NCBI GenBank assembly: GCA_024180945.1
Contig: JAKSGN010000023.1
Coordinates: 496,001 to 560,000 of the forward strand
Direction: 5' to 3'
Source: Macrophomina tecta
Taxonomy: Eukaryota > Ascomycota > Dothideomycetes > Botryosphaeriales > Botryosphaeriaceae
DNA: 64,000 nucleotides
Both the position numbers and the translations under genes were made by a program. Position 1 is the first letter of the stretch, and every line of letters starts with the position of its first letter. The notes under the pieces were generated by a model that did no database searches, was not told the origin of the DNA, and saw only the letters and a program-made list of their open reading frames with translations. Of the stretch, positions 1 to 10,624 are shown in pieces.

Positions 1-1003
1 CACCATGGGTCTGGGATGTCCTGGTCCGCATTAAAGCGGTATAGGATTTTTTCCCGGAGGAGTTCGGTCTTATCCCTTGGGTTTGTAATTGCCCTACCCC
101 CGTCAACTAGCGGCGGGGACCTGAAGCGGTCAGTTGCTTTATGCCAGGCCGTGATCCGGAAGAGGTCCTGGTTGTCTTTCGCGTTGGCGATCTGGTCCTC
201 CCAGTACCGCCGTTTTGTCTTCCTGACTACGTTGCGTAGTGCTTCTTCTGCCTCCTGCCGCTCCTCAGGGAAGGATTCCCTAAGGCGGCGCACCGCTGCC
301 TTGCAGTCTTCGTTCCACCACGCAGCAGGCTTGCCCTTTGTCGCGGCTTCCTTCCCTACCACGGCTATGGCCTCCTGCAGTAGCTCAACTAGCGCGCGCG
401 TGGTCCGCTCTAGGCCTTCCCTTGTGCCTGTGTCGGCCGTGATCGTGCCTATGTTCCTCTTCACGGCCTGTCGAAAATCTGCAAGCCGGTCCTCGTGCAC
501 TGTAAGCTTTCGCGTTCCTGCCCGGGTCTGGGTTTGGGAGGGAATGTTGGTCCACAGCGTGTGGTGATCCGATCCTGTACTTAGTTCCTCTAGCACCTGA
601 GTCTCCGTTCCTGGGATGTTCGTGAATACTAGGTCTATAGTGTTGCCTTGTTTGTGCGTGGGGCCGTCTGGGTTCGTATTAAAGAGCCCCTGGTTTTCAG
701 CCCATTCCGCTACCCGGGTGCCAGGGCCCCCATGCCGGCCGTGTCCCGGCTGCCAGGTCCAGTGTACCGCGTTGAAATCGCCTGCTACTACTGTGTTCTG
801 GGGTGGCTCCCATGCCTCTAGCTCCGCTAGCGGGGCGTCTGTTCTAGGGGGTTTGTAGACGTTGGCTATCGTTATACTATTTACCTCTACTACGCAGGCG
901 TTAGGCGTGTCGAAGGGACGTATTTGGAAAGACTGTAGGCTCAGCGTCTTTCTCACGTATATTAGGACCCTTGGGGGCATCGACCAGTCGTCTTGTGGGG
1001 CAA
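1..1003 (-). mobile_element. LINE (Tad/I-type non-LTR retrotransposon) endonuclease fragment
   Basis: Reading the minus strand gives an endonuclease/exonuclease/phosphatase domain of a fungal LINE. It begins near 1003 with DDWSMPPRVLIYVRK, passes through NSITIANVYKPPRT (about 845-875) and the catalytic block VVAGDFNAVHWTW (about 755-795), then LVFTNIPGTETQVLEEL and SDHHTLW (about 565-650). It continues through the linker AAWWNEDCKAAVRRLRE (about 280-330) that precedes reverse transcriptase. The reverse transcriptase would lie beyond the left window edge. The N-terminal part of the endonuclease is missing, because the reading frame runs directly into copia LTR sequence near 1003-1009. The long plus-strand open frame over the same bases (16-567) is a shadow. 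The element is 5'-truncated and I infer that it is dead. Confidence 0.82.
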
Positions 1004-1008
1004 AGGAG

Positions 1009-1161
1009 AGGGAGGTAAGTAGGCTTGCTTATATACATAAATGAGTGCTTGAATAACCGAGGAGAGTAGAAGCCGATATTGTTATCCGAAGCTTGTGAAG
1101 ATGAGGAGTTGTGAGAAAGTGGCAAAGAGTAGATGCTGATCTGAGGCAGAATAGTCTGACA
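1009..1161 (-). mobile_element. Partial copia-type LTR
   Basis: On the minus strand it starts TGTCAGACTATTCTGCC at 1161. It matches the complete solo LTR at 59309-59536 over about 150 bp, including the stretch that reads AAGCAAGCCTAC. Its other end is missing and abuts the LINE fragment, so this is a recombined or truncated copy. Confidence 0.75.
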
Positions 1162-2030
1162 GTTCCATCATTGTGTAATCCTGGGTCTGCTTGGGGATTT
1201 GCTCCCACTCAGCAGCAGCGAGCCTTTCGGGGGTATCGGGAGCAGCCTTGTGAAGGAACTGCTGAGCGTCGGTGAGAGTGCTACGGATGAAATCCATTGG
1301 GTACGTGGTGGGAGCGTTGTTAAGGTGTAAGGTGCTACGGTAGAGATTAGGAGAGAGTTATTGGTAAGTAGGTTCTTGGAACGGAAGCGGCCATTACCAC
1401 TGCTAGGTAGGGGAGGGATAGGGGATGCAAGGGAAGCTAATCTTGTAGCTCCACGTTTCTCGCCTTGCAGCGAGAACGAATTCTTGGAACCACGCCAGTC
1501 GTCAAGGTTTTGTGTAAGCTCCAAAATTCAGGTCGATCTCGGGCTACACAAGCTATCCCTAGTGAGCTGAGCATCACCGATACCCAATCAACTTTCTTGG
1601 AAGGCCTCTCCATGCTAAGGAACCTTTACTGAGGGTTGACTGGGCAAAGTTTGGTCTTGCAGAGCGGTTATTTGCTTAGTAAGTAAGTTTATATGCATCA
1701 GAAGCGGCGCAGAGGCACGAGCTCGCTTGTGAGTATCCAAAGACTTCGCTCTGGTTGGCCTGAATTGTAGCGCTCGCCCACCGTGCTCTCGTACATATCC
1801 GATCTCCCAAGGATCTTTCGTTGTACAAGGGCGGGATCAGCCAGCACACGTCTGCAGGGGGTGACCGATGGCGCCAGAGCAGAGCGAAGCACATAAACTA
1901 TGCGCAGTTATATGCTCTCCGGTTGTTTTTCAGGCTGAGCTTCCGAGAGTAACTGAGCGCTCATGAAAACCTGTAAACACATACCTCCCCCGATCCCGCA
2001 CTTTCCAATACTCGACCATATCTTGGGTGG
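1162..2030. other. No supported gene; possible retroelement debris
   Basis: Minus-strand open frames here run directly into the LTR fragment, for example PDTPERLAAAEWEQIPKQ at about 1180-1250. They look coding-like but match no family that I recognise. They could be a remnant of retroelement ORF1 or gag. From 1560 to 2030 I see no coding signal. Confidence 0.3.
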
Positions 2031-2967
2031 ATGCTGCCTACTTTTCACAACATGGAAACTCAAGAATTGACTTCGATCACCGAGAACCTAAGGGGAATCA
2101 ATCTGCACGACCGCACGTCCGAGGGTATCAAGCACAGGGCACACCCGCTCATCGTGGACACGTCTGAGGCTGTGAAGTCGCTGGTAGAAACTCTGGCCTT
2201 AGCCCAAGCAGACTCGAACTCTATATACTTGAATTTGGAAGGCGTGAACCTGTCCCGCCATGGGTCAATTTCTCTGATACAGATATGGATACCTCTTCAC
2301 GACCAACCCTTCATCGTTGACGTTCACACACTCGGCACACGAGCATTCAGCACACCTAATACCTCAGGAGAAACTCTCAAGACGGCCCTCGAATAAGGCA
2401 GACTCAGGAAGTATGTGTTTGACGTTCCCAACGACACCGATGCGCTGTATGCTCTCTTCAACGTTCGACTTACAGGAGTCACGGATGTTCAACTGCTGGA
2501 ACTCGCATCAAGGAGAGCTCCTAAACACGTGGTACGTGGACTGGCCGCATGTATCGAGCAGGAAATGCCTCTCCCCCGCTCCAGCCCTAGCCAAGTGGCA
2601 GAGCACGAAAATGGAAGTCGTCAAGATGTTCGATCCTAAGCACGGCGGATCATACGAGGTCTTCAATAAGACACCTCTCACACAGATCCTCGTTGACTAT
2701 TGCATCGGAGACGTTCGGTATCTGCCGGTGCTCTCGCGCATCTACGAAGTCCGACTCAGCAAACATTGGTCGGAGAAGGTACGAGTCGAAACGGGAAAGC
2801 GACTGCAAGAATCAAGAAGGGCAGGATACAAACACAAAGGAAAGCTTAAGATGTTTGGTCCTAGAGTTTGGATATTCCCGCCGAATTGCGGTGCGAAAAC
2901 TGCAACTACCACGATTTCAGCGACTTTATACTCCAGTCCCTGCTTCAGAGCCTCAGTTCCCGGCTGA
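2031..2967 (+). pseudogene. Decayed 3'-5' exonuclease-domain (DEDD) gene
   Basis: The three parts of a fungal 3'-5' exonuclease-like protein can be read in order. The first block is SIYLNLEGVNLSRHGSISLI, where the usual Asp of the first motif (DLEG) appears as Asn. The second block, KYVFDVPNDTDALYALFNVR at about 2411-2470, carries the FDVxND motif. The third is VDYCIGDVRYLPVLSRIYE at about 2690-2745, with the YxxxD motif. The gene is broken twice. A TAA codon sits in frame at 2394-2396, and the flanking frame is open, so this could be CAA changed to TAA. A frameshift between about 2570 and 2610 moves the third block to another frame. The loss of the first catalytic Asp also argues against activity. 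The family is expanded in filamentous fungi and its substrates are mostly unknown. Confidence 0.75.
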
Positions 2968-4568
2968 AGCCCAGGTATTGAGGCCGTATGTCTTGCAATT
3001 CTTTCCTTACTAATAAGAGGCAGAGCACGAGTAAGAAGCTGTGTCAGAGACCCGTTAATTTCGTACCGGAGGGTAGCAAGAAGGGAAGCAAAAAAGGAGG
3101 ACAGGACAGCGCAAAGCATTCATTTACCGGCCGTTCCAGCAGGGTCCCAATTTGGAACCCCTTTGATGATCAGAACTGGGCGCTTTGTGACAAAGATTGT
3201 GGATAGTGTGGGCATTGCGCTGATGGCATTCTCTGAGCTCTCACCAACATTTTTTAGACCAGTAAAGCAGCCATACGTCCCTGCGTGAGAGAAGGGATTT
3301 TTTTTTTTTAGAAAAGCAACTGAAAGAAGATAAGACATCAAGCCTCGGCCCCGCGGTCTTCTAGGTTTTGTCATGTATGTCGAGACCTTTATGGCAGGCC
3401 CTGAAGACTGTCGAATCCACCGAAGATCAAGTTTCTACAGGGCCAGTTGCTGCCAGAGGTTCACCGCATTGAGATAATGTCCACCTTGCCAGACAATTCC
3501 TCAGGGATTTTGGTGTTGTTGGCCAAAGACGTTGGCGGATAGTCTGGGCTTTTCAGAAGATCGCCAGAACGAGTTTGGGGACGGATACTTATGATTTTTT
3601 CCGAAAATTTCCGAACAAATCCGCAATCCACCAAATTGCTCGATAAGGTGGAGCCGGGCCACTGCGTTGAATTTAATGGAAATTAGGCGTGTTGAAGAAA
3701 GGAGAGGAGGGGCCAAATGAAAGAAAAGGACGTGGAAGAGATTTTTTAGTTATTTAGCAGCGTGGGCTTGTACAGGTATAAGAACTCGTGCTATTACTCA
3801 GCTAAACAGGCACTTTTTTAATGCAGCAAGCGGCTTGTAGGGCGGGGCGTGGTTGACGAGATAGGAATTCGAAGTCGGAAGTTGTCCCGCCGCACTGGAC
3901 TGCCAAAAGAGCTGAAATCCGGCCTAGGAGCACATAGAAAAGCTCTGATTTCTTGAAAATCTTGGATTTGGTAAGAGTTGGTAAAGACAGGTGAATGGAA
4001 AGAAAGGTGGCTAGGACGGCTCTTTTCTTACCTGAACAGACGTCGTAGCAATAACACACAAATAAAGAAAGGTAAACCCGAAATCGTCAAGTCTCCCAAA
4101 AGGCGCCTTAAACCCCTCATTACTCTACACAACCTCAAACCCTTCGTCCGCATCCACCTCACGCACCTGCTGAACAGCAACCACCCGAACCAAAGAAAAC
4201 CTAGAGCACTCTTCCCGTCCCTTTCCGAGAAGCGAATTCGTTTCAACATCGTTGCAGAGGCCTTCACTATCCAGCTACGAGTTAATAGTCTCCCTATTAC
4301 TACGGCGCGGTGCCGAATCCTCAAACGATGATGGATAAGAGTCGTCCTTTTTCTCCGCTTCCTCCTCCACCCCCTAGACGGCGTCACAGTATTCTTCCTC
4401 GGCCAACCCCCCCCCCCCGGGGCCATGGGCGCGGCGGCTTCAAGGTCATTATCTTAAGGTAGTGGGATTTCTTGCTCATCCGGTATATCTGTGATGGGAA
4501 TTTCTATAGGTGGCGCCTCGATCGGCACTACCACCTCCCAGTCCCACTAGTAATTCGTCATCCGTTTC
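2968..4568. other. Gene-free stretch
   Basis: The only long open frame (4028-4426, minus) is Arg-rich, has no domain that I recognise and crosses a C-run at about 4409-4420. No TIR or LTR structure is visible before 4569. Confidence 0.5.
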
Positions 4569-4705
4569 TGTTGGATTTGGTGGTGATACCATCAATTGAG
4601 AATGAGTGGCATGAGGACTGAGAGGGCCGCTCAGGGGTAGGCCTCTTATCCGTCCTCGTCAATGACTAAGCTAAATCTAATGTACAAACACGTGATATTC
4701 CTACA
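4569..4705. mobile_element. Solo LTR, TGTTGGA...TACA family, 137 bp, exact TSD
   Basis: It starts TGTTGGATTTGGTGG and ends CACGTGATATTCCTACA. It is flanked by the exact 5-bp duplication GTTTC (4564-4568 and 4706-4710). The second copy, also 137 bp, is at 57918-58054. No internal retrotransposon sequence remains, as expected after LTR-LTR recombination. Confidence 0.88.
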
Positions 4706-4754
4706 GTTTCTTTTTCTTTTTATTCTTCTTAGAGAGCGGTGGGCTCCGTTCAAG

Positions 4755-5117
4755 CTAGTCGAATAGATATTCCGGCTCGGCGAGCTCCTCGGCAGCGACG
4801 GGCTCTATGACTGCAGGCTCTGCCCCGGCGAGCTCTTCGGGCTTCGCGTCGTCGTTGTAAGGAACTTCAAATGGAAGTTCTAGCTCTTGCGCCTCTTCAG
4901 ACATGATGGAATCTGAACAAGCCTCTTCACAGGGACAACATACGTCTTAGGACTCGCAGGGAAGGCATTCCTCGACTGTATCCTCGGGGACACAGCACTC
5001 CACGTCCTTGGAAACCTCTTCGTACGGTTCTTCACAGGGCGTGTATAACTCTGGGGGCTCGCAAGGTTCCTCGGAGGTCAGAGTCTCACACTCTGGAATT
5101 TCGCACGACGGCTCGTC
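4755..5117 (-). pseudogene. In-frame Cys/Glu-rich tail beyond the BTB gene stop codon
   Basis: After the TAG that ends the BTB gene (5118-5120) the same frame stays open for 56 codons to a TAA at 4947-4949. It is then open again to a TAG at 4755-4757. The first part contains DEPSCEIPECETLTSEEPCE and many Glu, Pro and paired Cys residues; the second is acidic and ends LAEPEYLFD. The strong composition bias shows that it was coding. Both stops fit single C-to-T changes of CAG or CAA. The ancestral protein was therefore probably about 120 residues longer. Stop-codon readthrough is a less likely alternative. Confidence 0.6.
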
Positions 5118-6178
5118 CTAAAGCGCGCCAGCGCAGTCAGGAACCATTGCCGCAGGGTACTCCTCTCGCTCTACGTCGACGGCTACGCCGTCGCATCCTG
5201 GCGCCAGAGGCATCTTGCAGACAAATTCCTCGCACAGCGCGTCTTCAGAATGAGCCAGTCTAGCGTGCAAGCTGTCTCGGAGTATCCGCGCGACGCTCTT
5301 GACGACCGCCCGGTCGAACGCCTGCACGCCGCCGACCCAGTCTGCGAACTCGTCCGTGGTGAACAATGCATCGTCGACCCGGAAGGCTTCTTCAAGCTCT
5401 TTTTGAAGATGCTCTAGTAGCCACTGGTCATTTGTAGGAGCGGTCGAGAATGCAATCTTGATGCTGTACAATGCAGCAAGAACCGGGACGGCACCGCTGA
5501 TGTGCTCGATTCGCTCCTTGGCGAGGGTTTCGAGTCCGCTAAGTTTGTACCACATGGCGACACAGTAGGCCTTCAGGCCCCGCTTGTACTCGGTGGCGTT
5601 CCTGTCTACTGTGGATGCGCCGCGCGTTTTAAGGGTTTGGTACGAGCCGCTGTAGAAGTAGTGCACCAGCGTGTGGGCGACGTCCGTGTCTACGTTGGGG
5701 AGCTCGATCGTCGTGCTGGAGGATGTGTAGTGGTTGTTCAGGGTGCCCAAACATGTGTAATTGTTCCTTGAAGTGTTGCAGTATGTGGACTTTTTGCTCG
5801 GTATGCCCGGGTGCTTGATTAGGAAGCTTTTAGGTATTGTGTATCTGGCTCGATCTTCGCCGATGGCAAGCACAACCGCATCGCTAGTGTATGGGCTTTA
5901 GGGATTTCTGTGTTAGCACTTACACGCTTCAAGGCCCAATATAAAAAAAAAAAAAAAAAAAGGCTGGCTTACGAGGTTTCGGGCCGGTTGTCGTTGTCCA
6001 GCAAAGGCTCTTCGAGACAGAGGTTGGCCAGGCTGGGACCCTCCTCGCGTGCGCAAGGTTCGCAGGTTTCGGTCTTCTCTTTGCTACCCTTCTTTTCCCC
6101 TTCTTTTTCTCCATTTTTTGAGTTGTTGTAGTAACACTGGGGGACTAGTTGGAGCTGGAAGGGCTGCGTTGAATACAA
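5118..6178 (-). CDS. BTB/POZ-domain protein (two exons)
   Basis: Predicted exons are complement(5973..6178) and complement(5118..5895), 327 aa. The 77-nt intron has a GTAAGC donor, a GCTAAC branch site and an AAAG acceptor, and contains an 18-base homopolymer. Splicing joins NDNRPETS to PYTSDAVVLAIGEDRARYT and restores the usual fungal BTB opening (SDAVVLAIG, then TIPKSFLIKHP). Next comes IELPNVDTDVAHTLVHYFYS and a BACK-like helical region (YCVAMWYKLSGLETLAKERIE). Exon 1 encodes a Lys/Glu-rich, probably disordered leader. BTB proteins dimerise and often bridge substrates to cullin-3 ligases, but this fungal subgroup is uncharacterised. The stop at 5118 looks acquired, because the same frame continues as a Cys/Glu-rich tail. 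I chose the exon-1 ATG at 6178 because it is the first one in the open frame. Confidence 0.68.
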
Positions 6179-7037
6179 TTTAAGGGGGCTTGCGCACTCT
6201 CGATCCAGAAGATGGCTTCTGTGTTAATGCAGCAGCGGGCTCCAGATATAAATACTCATGGCGCATGCGGCGCAACCCAATGACCATGTGGCACGGCATC
6301 GAGCCTGCATACGTCGAGCGGGGTCGACGCGATACTATCTACCTAGTCTACCTGCTCTGCTTGACTGCTCTTAGCTCGACGCAAGGAGTGCCAGTAGCCG
6401 CCAGCCTGGTAATCGAATAGGCCGTTGCAATCACCCAATCACCGGCACGCGGCTGGCTAAGCCCCAAGGCGCAGTGGCAGAAACGGACAGGGGGCTGGTG
6501 CTGTCGGAGCTGTTTCACAAGGGTTGCGGTAATTATACTACTGTAGTTACTGCACACCAGCACTGATGCTCTTCACATTGGTTAGAAAGCTTCGCTAACG
6601 CAACGGAAAAACACGTTCTTATTCAGCTAAGCGGGTATTTGATTATCACTAGTATAACCCAATGACGCAGCGACATCTCCCAGAACTGTGACCATTCAAC
6701 GAAGAACGAGCTTTTCCCGATCAGTTCTTCATACATTGAGTAGCCGTGTCGCGATTCACGGAAGAAGCAGTCTCTGCTTCTCTCACACCATCCAGCTTGC
6801 TTCTAGCCTCCTAATCGAGATGTATGTACAACTCTTTCAAGGTTCTTCTTGGTATGTCAATATTTTCGCCCTTTCACTGCTTAATAAAGCTGACTTCTCC
6901 TGTCCATGTCTTGGAAGCCCTGGCCTATGCGCGTGTAAAATCTTGTAAACTGATTTATCACGGCAGCTAGAGCAATTTCCATTTTGTTGCCCTAGTAAGC
7001 ATTATAAAAAGGAATAGAGAGCCTTTCCATCGGCTAA
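6179..7037. other. Intergenic region with promoter of gene A
   Basis: No supported gene. A TATA-like box (TATAAAAA, 7003-7010) lies 28 bp before the ATG of the gene at 7038. Confidence 0.45.
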
Positions 7038-7736
7038 ATGAAACTCTTTAGGATGGTAACTCGCAAAGGCAGCTCTCCAAAATCTAAAAGACCCCAAGGA
7101 CCGCCAACGCCGCCAAAACATGCCTATGACCAAAATTTGTTACATAAAGTGACAAATTTCCTCAAAAGCAGCTCAATAATACTAGCAAGTCACGATGAAC
7201 TTCAAGAACTACAGCAAGATCTTCAGAAAATGGGATTTTTCAGTGCAACCCCTCTGTGGTACAAGGCCTTCTATAGCCGTTGCTCAGAAATCAGCCTGAA
7301 ACTCGTTGGTAGTTCGGAAAACAATACGGAAAAAAATGTGCTGGACAAGGCGAAGATATATCACAAACTATTATTGGGTCGTCATCCTAGAAGAGAGTTT
7401 CTTTTGGGCTATTCCCCTCTCGAGCCAGTCGATCTGAAGGACCCCGAGAATGATTTTCTGGTTGACCTGTGCTGGTTCCTTTTAGGGACAAATAAGAGAG
7501 AAAGTCCAGAGAAAATCATAAAAAAATTAGAAGGGGGCGTAGAAAAACCGGCATACCAGGATATGTTAAGGACCAAGCCGCAAAGATGGAAAGAAATCGA
7601 GGAAATGCGTGATCTCGCCACGGTATTGGGGGATGAATTTCCGTTCGGACCAGAAAACCCAGAATTTAAAGGCATGGTGGAGCAGCACATTAGAGATATC
7701 CGTAAAATCGTTGCTAGCTATCGTGACAGGTCTTAG
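7038..7736 (+). CDS. Uncharacterised single-exon protein, family A/B/C member A
   Basis: An intact 232-aa frame without introns, signal peptide or membrane segment, with a basic Ser/Pro-rich start (residues 1-30). I know of no family for it. It is a distant paralogue of the proteins at 54334-55029 (B) and 57093-57818 (C). Three shared blocks support this. Residues about 36-80 (FLKSSSIILASHDE, then GFFSATPLWYKAFYSR) match FEQLLTHSNILDKEQE and DIFQGKPVHYKIRFYS in C. Residues about 139-154 (DFLVDLCWFLLGTN) match KWLDDLDLWISGC in C. The C-terminal DLATVLGDEF matches SLPTQLNDDS in C, each followed by a helix ending near an aromatic residue. A second ATG lies at 7053. A TATA-like box precedes the gene. 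Function is unknown. Confidence 0.72.
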   Translation: MKLFRMVTRKGSSPKSKRPQGPPTPPKHAYDQNLLHKVTNFLKSSSIILASHDELQELQQDLQKMGFFSATPLWYKAFYSRCSEISLKLVGSSENNTEKNVLDKAKIYHKLLLGRHPRREFLLGYSPLEPVDLKDPENDFLVDLCWFLLGTNKRESPEKIIKKLEGGVEKPAYQDMLRTKPQRWKEIEEMRDLATVLGDEFPFGPENPEFKGMVEQHIRDIRKIVASYRDRS

Positions 7737-8551
7737 GTAGAAAGTCAACGATGGACGATTTTAGTGCAAGTAGCCACCGATCTTTTGTCTTCATCCTTCT
7801 CAACGTGCCAATTAAGTTGAAGACCACCAGTTTTCCTGGTCTTGTTCGGCTTCTTGGTTCGGACGATTTTCTAGAACGCACACTATTACAAATATTTCCT
7901 GAGGCTTTGACAGTACACGAAGCGTGTGTCCTCATGCTTCCTATTTAGATATCGCCACTCTGCTAATAACTATGTAACGTCCGTCCCTGCGTCGAGAGGC
8001 CCCGCGTGGCGAGACAAATCTTTGGTACTTTACATTTAAGCATTTCCAGTTCCATCAGCGAACTAAAATTTTATATATTTTTATATTGATTATATTTTAC
8101 GGCCCTTTTCAAGTACTCTATACTAGAGCTACTCTAAAAATTACAATCGCGTCGTCGCCTTCGCGCATAGTTACAAATAGCATCCTTTCATAGCGTATTA
8201 GGACCACTTAATCCACAGCATCACTATCGAGCTCTTTTTACTTGCTAAACTTATAGAGCGGTTTGAACTACGTTTCCTAGTCTCCCTGCAATGCTGAAAA
8301 ATTATTATCTACCCTGTGGCGGTCGTGGCGCTCGTAATGTGCTGGGCAAGGATCACTGATCAAAGCGAGACGACTTAGTACATAGTATAGTCCTAAGCGA
8401 GGCTTACAGCCTTAGCTAGTATGTACTGGGCTAAATATTACGGTTGACATAAGCATACTAATGCAAGATAAGGCGCGCTAAAGCACGCTAAAAATATTAC
8501 GCCACACCGGGAGGCCCCGCTCCGCTCGGCGAAACTCTCGGAATATATATA
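7737..8551. other. AT-rich gene-free stretch
   Basis: No supported gene. GC-rich islands (GAGAGGCCCCGCG at about 7993 and GGGAGGCCCCGCTCC at about 8508) lie in otherwise AT-rich sequence and may be transposon debris. I could not pair them as terminal repeats. Confidence 0.4.
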
Positions 8552-8768
8552 ACGTGTTTCACCAGTCATCCAGACACACCAGTCATCCGGACACCTCGTT
8601 TCTCACCAAAAATCACACAATTTGCAGCGCGATATCTCAACAACATCTATACAATAACATCCAAGAGTGAATTCTTTAGATCTTATATATATTCTATTTC
8701 TTCTTTCTTATTTTCTAGGCGATTGGCGAGGTGAATGTTCACATACTAAGGTTTCAGCAAAACTTGTA

Positions 8769-10624
8769 ACGTAGTTTACAAGCGAGCCGCCACTCCAAGC
8801 GAGCCGCCACCCTCACCAACTTTACGCGACGCGTCACCTTTCGACTACAATGGCTCAACCAACTACTACTCGATCAACCTACAACGAAGCAGATATCTTC
8901 CTCGCTATTTCAGCTATTGATAAGAAGCAGATCCGGAGCGTAAAGCGCGCTGCATCAACGTTCAACATCCCCCGAACCACGCTCCGCGACCGACGCGCTG
9001 GCGTCGCCTCACGACGCGATTGCGAGCCCAATTCAAAGAAGCTTACAAAACCCGAGGAGGAGGCAATTATTGAACACATACTTGACCTAGATTCGCGAGG
9101 CTTTGCGCCTACGTTGGATGCAGTGCGGGATATGGCTAATAAACTGCTTGCTGAGCGCGCTGCTGGCCAGGTTGGCACGCATTGGCCAAGGAACTTTGTT
9201 GGGCGGACTCCGCAGCTTAAAACTCAATTAAATCGACCGTATAATCGCCAGCGGGCCTTGTGTGAGAATCCTAAGGTCCTTAGCGAGTGGTTTAAGCTTG
9301 TATAGCGCACGAAGGAGAAGTACGGCATCCTTGACGAAGACACCCACAACTTCGACGAGACTGGCTTTATGATAGGCAAGATATTGGCTCAGCTCGTCGT
9401 TACAGGCTCGGAGAGGCGCAATCGACCAAAGGCGGTACAGCCAGGCGACCGTGAGTGGGTGACTGTCATCCAAGGAATCAGCGCTGCTGGGTGGGCGATT
9501 CCACCATTCATCATCTTCGCGGTCAAGCACCACCTCTCTGCCTGGTATGGGGACGACGATATACCAGGCGATTGGGCCATCGCAGTTAGTGACAACGGCT
9601 GGACAACGAATGAGCTTGGGGTTGCGTGGCTAAAGCACTTCAACAAGCATACGAAGGCGCGTACGGTGGGGACGCATCGGCTGCTGATTATCGACGGCCA
9701 CGAGAGCCACAGCTCGCTTGAATTCCAGGCGATCTGCAAGGAGGAGAAGATTATTACCCTCTGCATGCCTCCCCATTCGTCGCACCTGCTCCAGCCGCTT
9801 GATGTGGGCTGCTTCTCGCCGTTGAAGCGTGCGTATGGGGATCAGATTGGAGGCTTGGCGCGCAACCACATCAACCATATCACAAAGCTTGAGTTCCTAC
9901 CAGCCCTCAAAGCAGCCTTTGATAAGTCAATCACAAAGGCTAACATCTGCGCAAGCTTTCGAGGAGCTGGGCTAGTGCCGTACGACCCAGATGCGGTGCT
10001 ATCAAAGCTTGATGTGAAGCTTCGTACGCCAACACCACCAGCTGCCCCAGAGGCTGCTCTATGGGAGTCGAAAACACCAAGCAACGCGCGAGAACTAGAG
10101 TCCCAATCAACCCTAATTCGCGATCGGATTCAAAGGCACCAAGATTCGTCGCCTACTTCAATGATTGAGTCGCTTAATCGGCTTACCAAGGGGGCTCAGC
10201 TGATGGTGCATGAGATGGTCTTGTTACGCGATCAGGTCTCCAGCCTTCAGAAGGCAAATGAGGCCGCCACAAAGCGTAAACAGCGCCAAAGAAAGCGGAT
10301 CCAGAAGCGAGGCACCTTAACAAAGGCAGAGGGCATGGAAACTATTGCTCAAAATGACGTTAATGAGCGACTTGAGGGCGAAATGCGTCAAGGCAAGGCG
10401 CGATCTGGTGTGAGTAGGCAGCAAACAGCGCGCTGTAGGCGCTGTAGGGAGCCAGGGCACAATTCTCGGACGTGCCAAAAAGATACTGGGGAGGCTTCTT
10501 AAGCTAGGATAGTTGTTGTTCTTATTATATTTTAATGCGTTGTTGAACGATATGCGTGTGAAGGCGTAGAAAGCTGGTGAGGGTGGCGGCTCGCTTGGAG
10601 TGGCGGCTCGCTTGTAAACTACGT
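8769..10624 (+). mobile_element. Inner pogo/Fot1-type DNA transposon
   Basis: The left end ACGTAGTTTACAAGCGAGCC (8769) pairs with GGCTCGCTTGTAAACTACGT (ending 10624). Within each TIR the unit AAGCGAGCCGCCACYCYMA is repeated as a subterminal direct repeat. TA sits on both sides (8767-8768 and 10625-10626). The element encodes one transposase (8850-10502). It is inserted inside the outer TIR element, giving a clear nesting order. Confidence 0.87.
8850..10502 (+). pseudogene. Pogo/Fot1 DDE transposase with C-terminal zinc knuckle, one nonsense codon
   Basis: The frame starts at MAQPTTTRSTYNEADIFLAI, has an N-terminal psq-type helix-turn-helix (AASTFNIPRTTLRDR), then a CENP-B-type HTH region (KPEEEAIIEHILDLDSRGFA). 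An in-frame TAG at 9303-9305 follows WFKLV; the decayed copy at 58289-59642 has Arg-Arg there. The frame then continues with HNFDETGFMIGK (first catalytic Asp), LLIIDGHESH (second Asp) and SHLLQPLDVGCFSPLKR (third Asp). The C-terminus has a coiled basic region and a CCHC knuckle, CRRCREPGHNSRTC. Joined through the stop, the protein would be about 550 aa, normal for Fot1/pogo. It catalyses cut-and-paste transposition at TA. One nonsense codon probably makes this copy inactive. Confidence 0.85.

Noticed and set aside
16..567. 183-codon plus-strand frame at the left edge
   Set aside because: Shadow of the LINE endonuclease on the minus strand, which has recognisable motifs.
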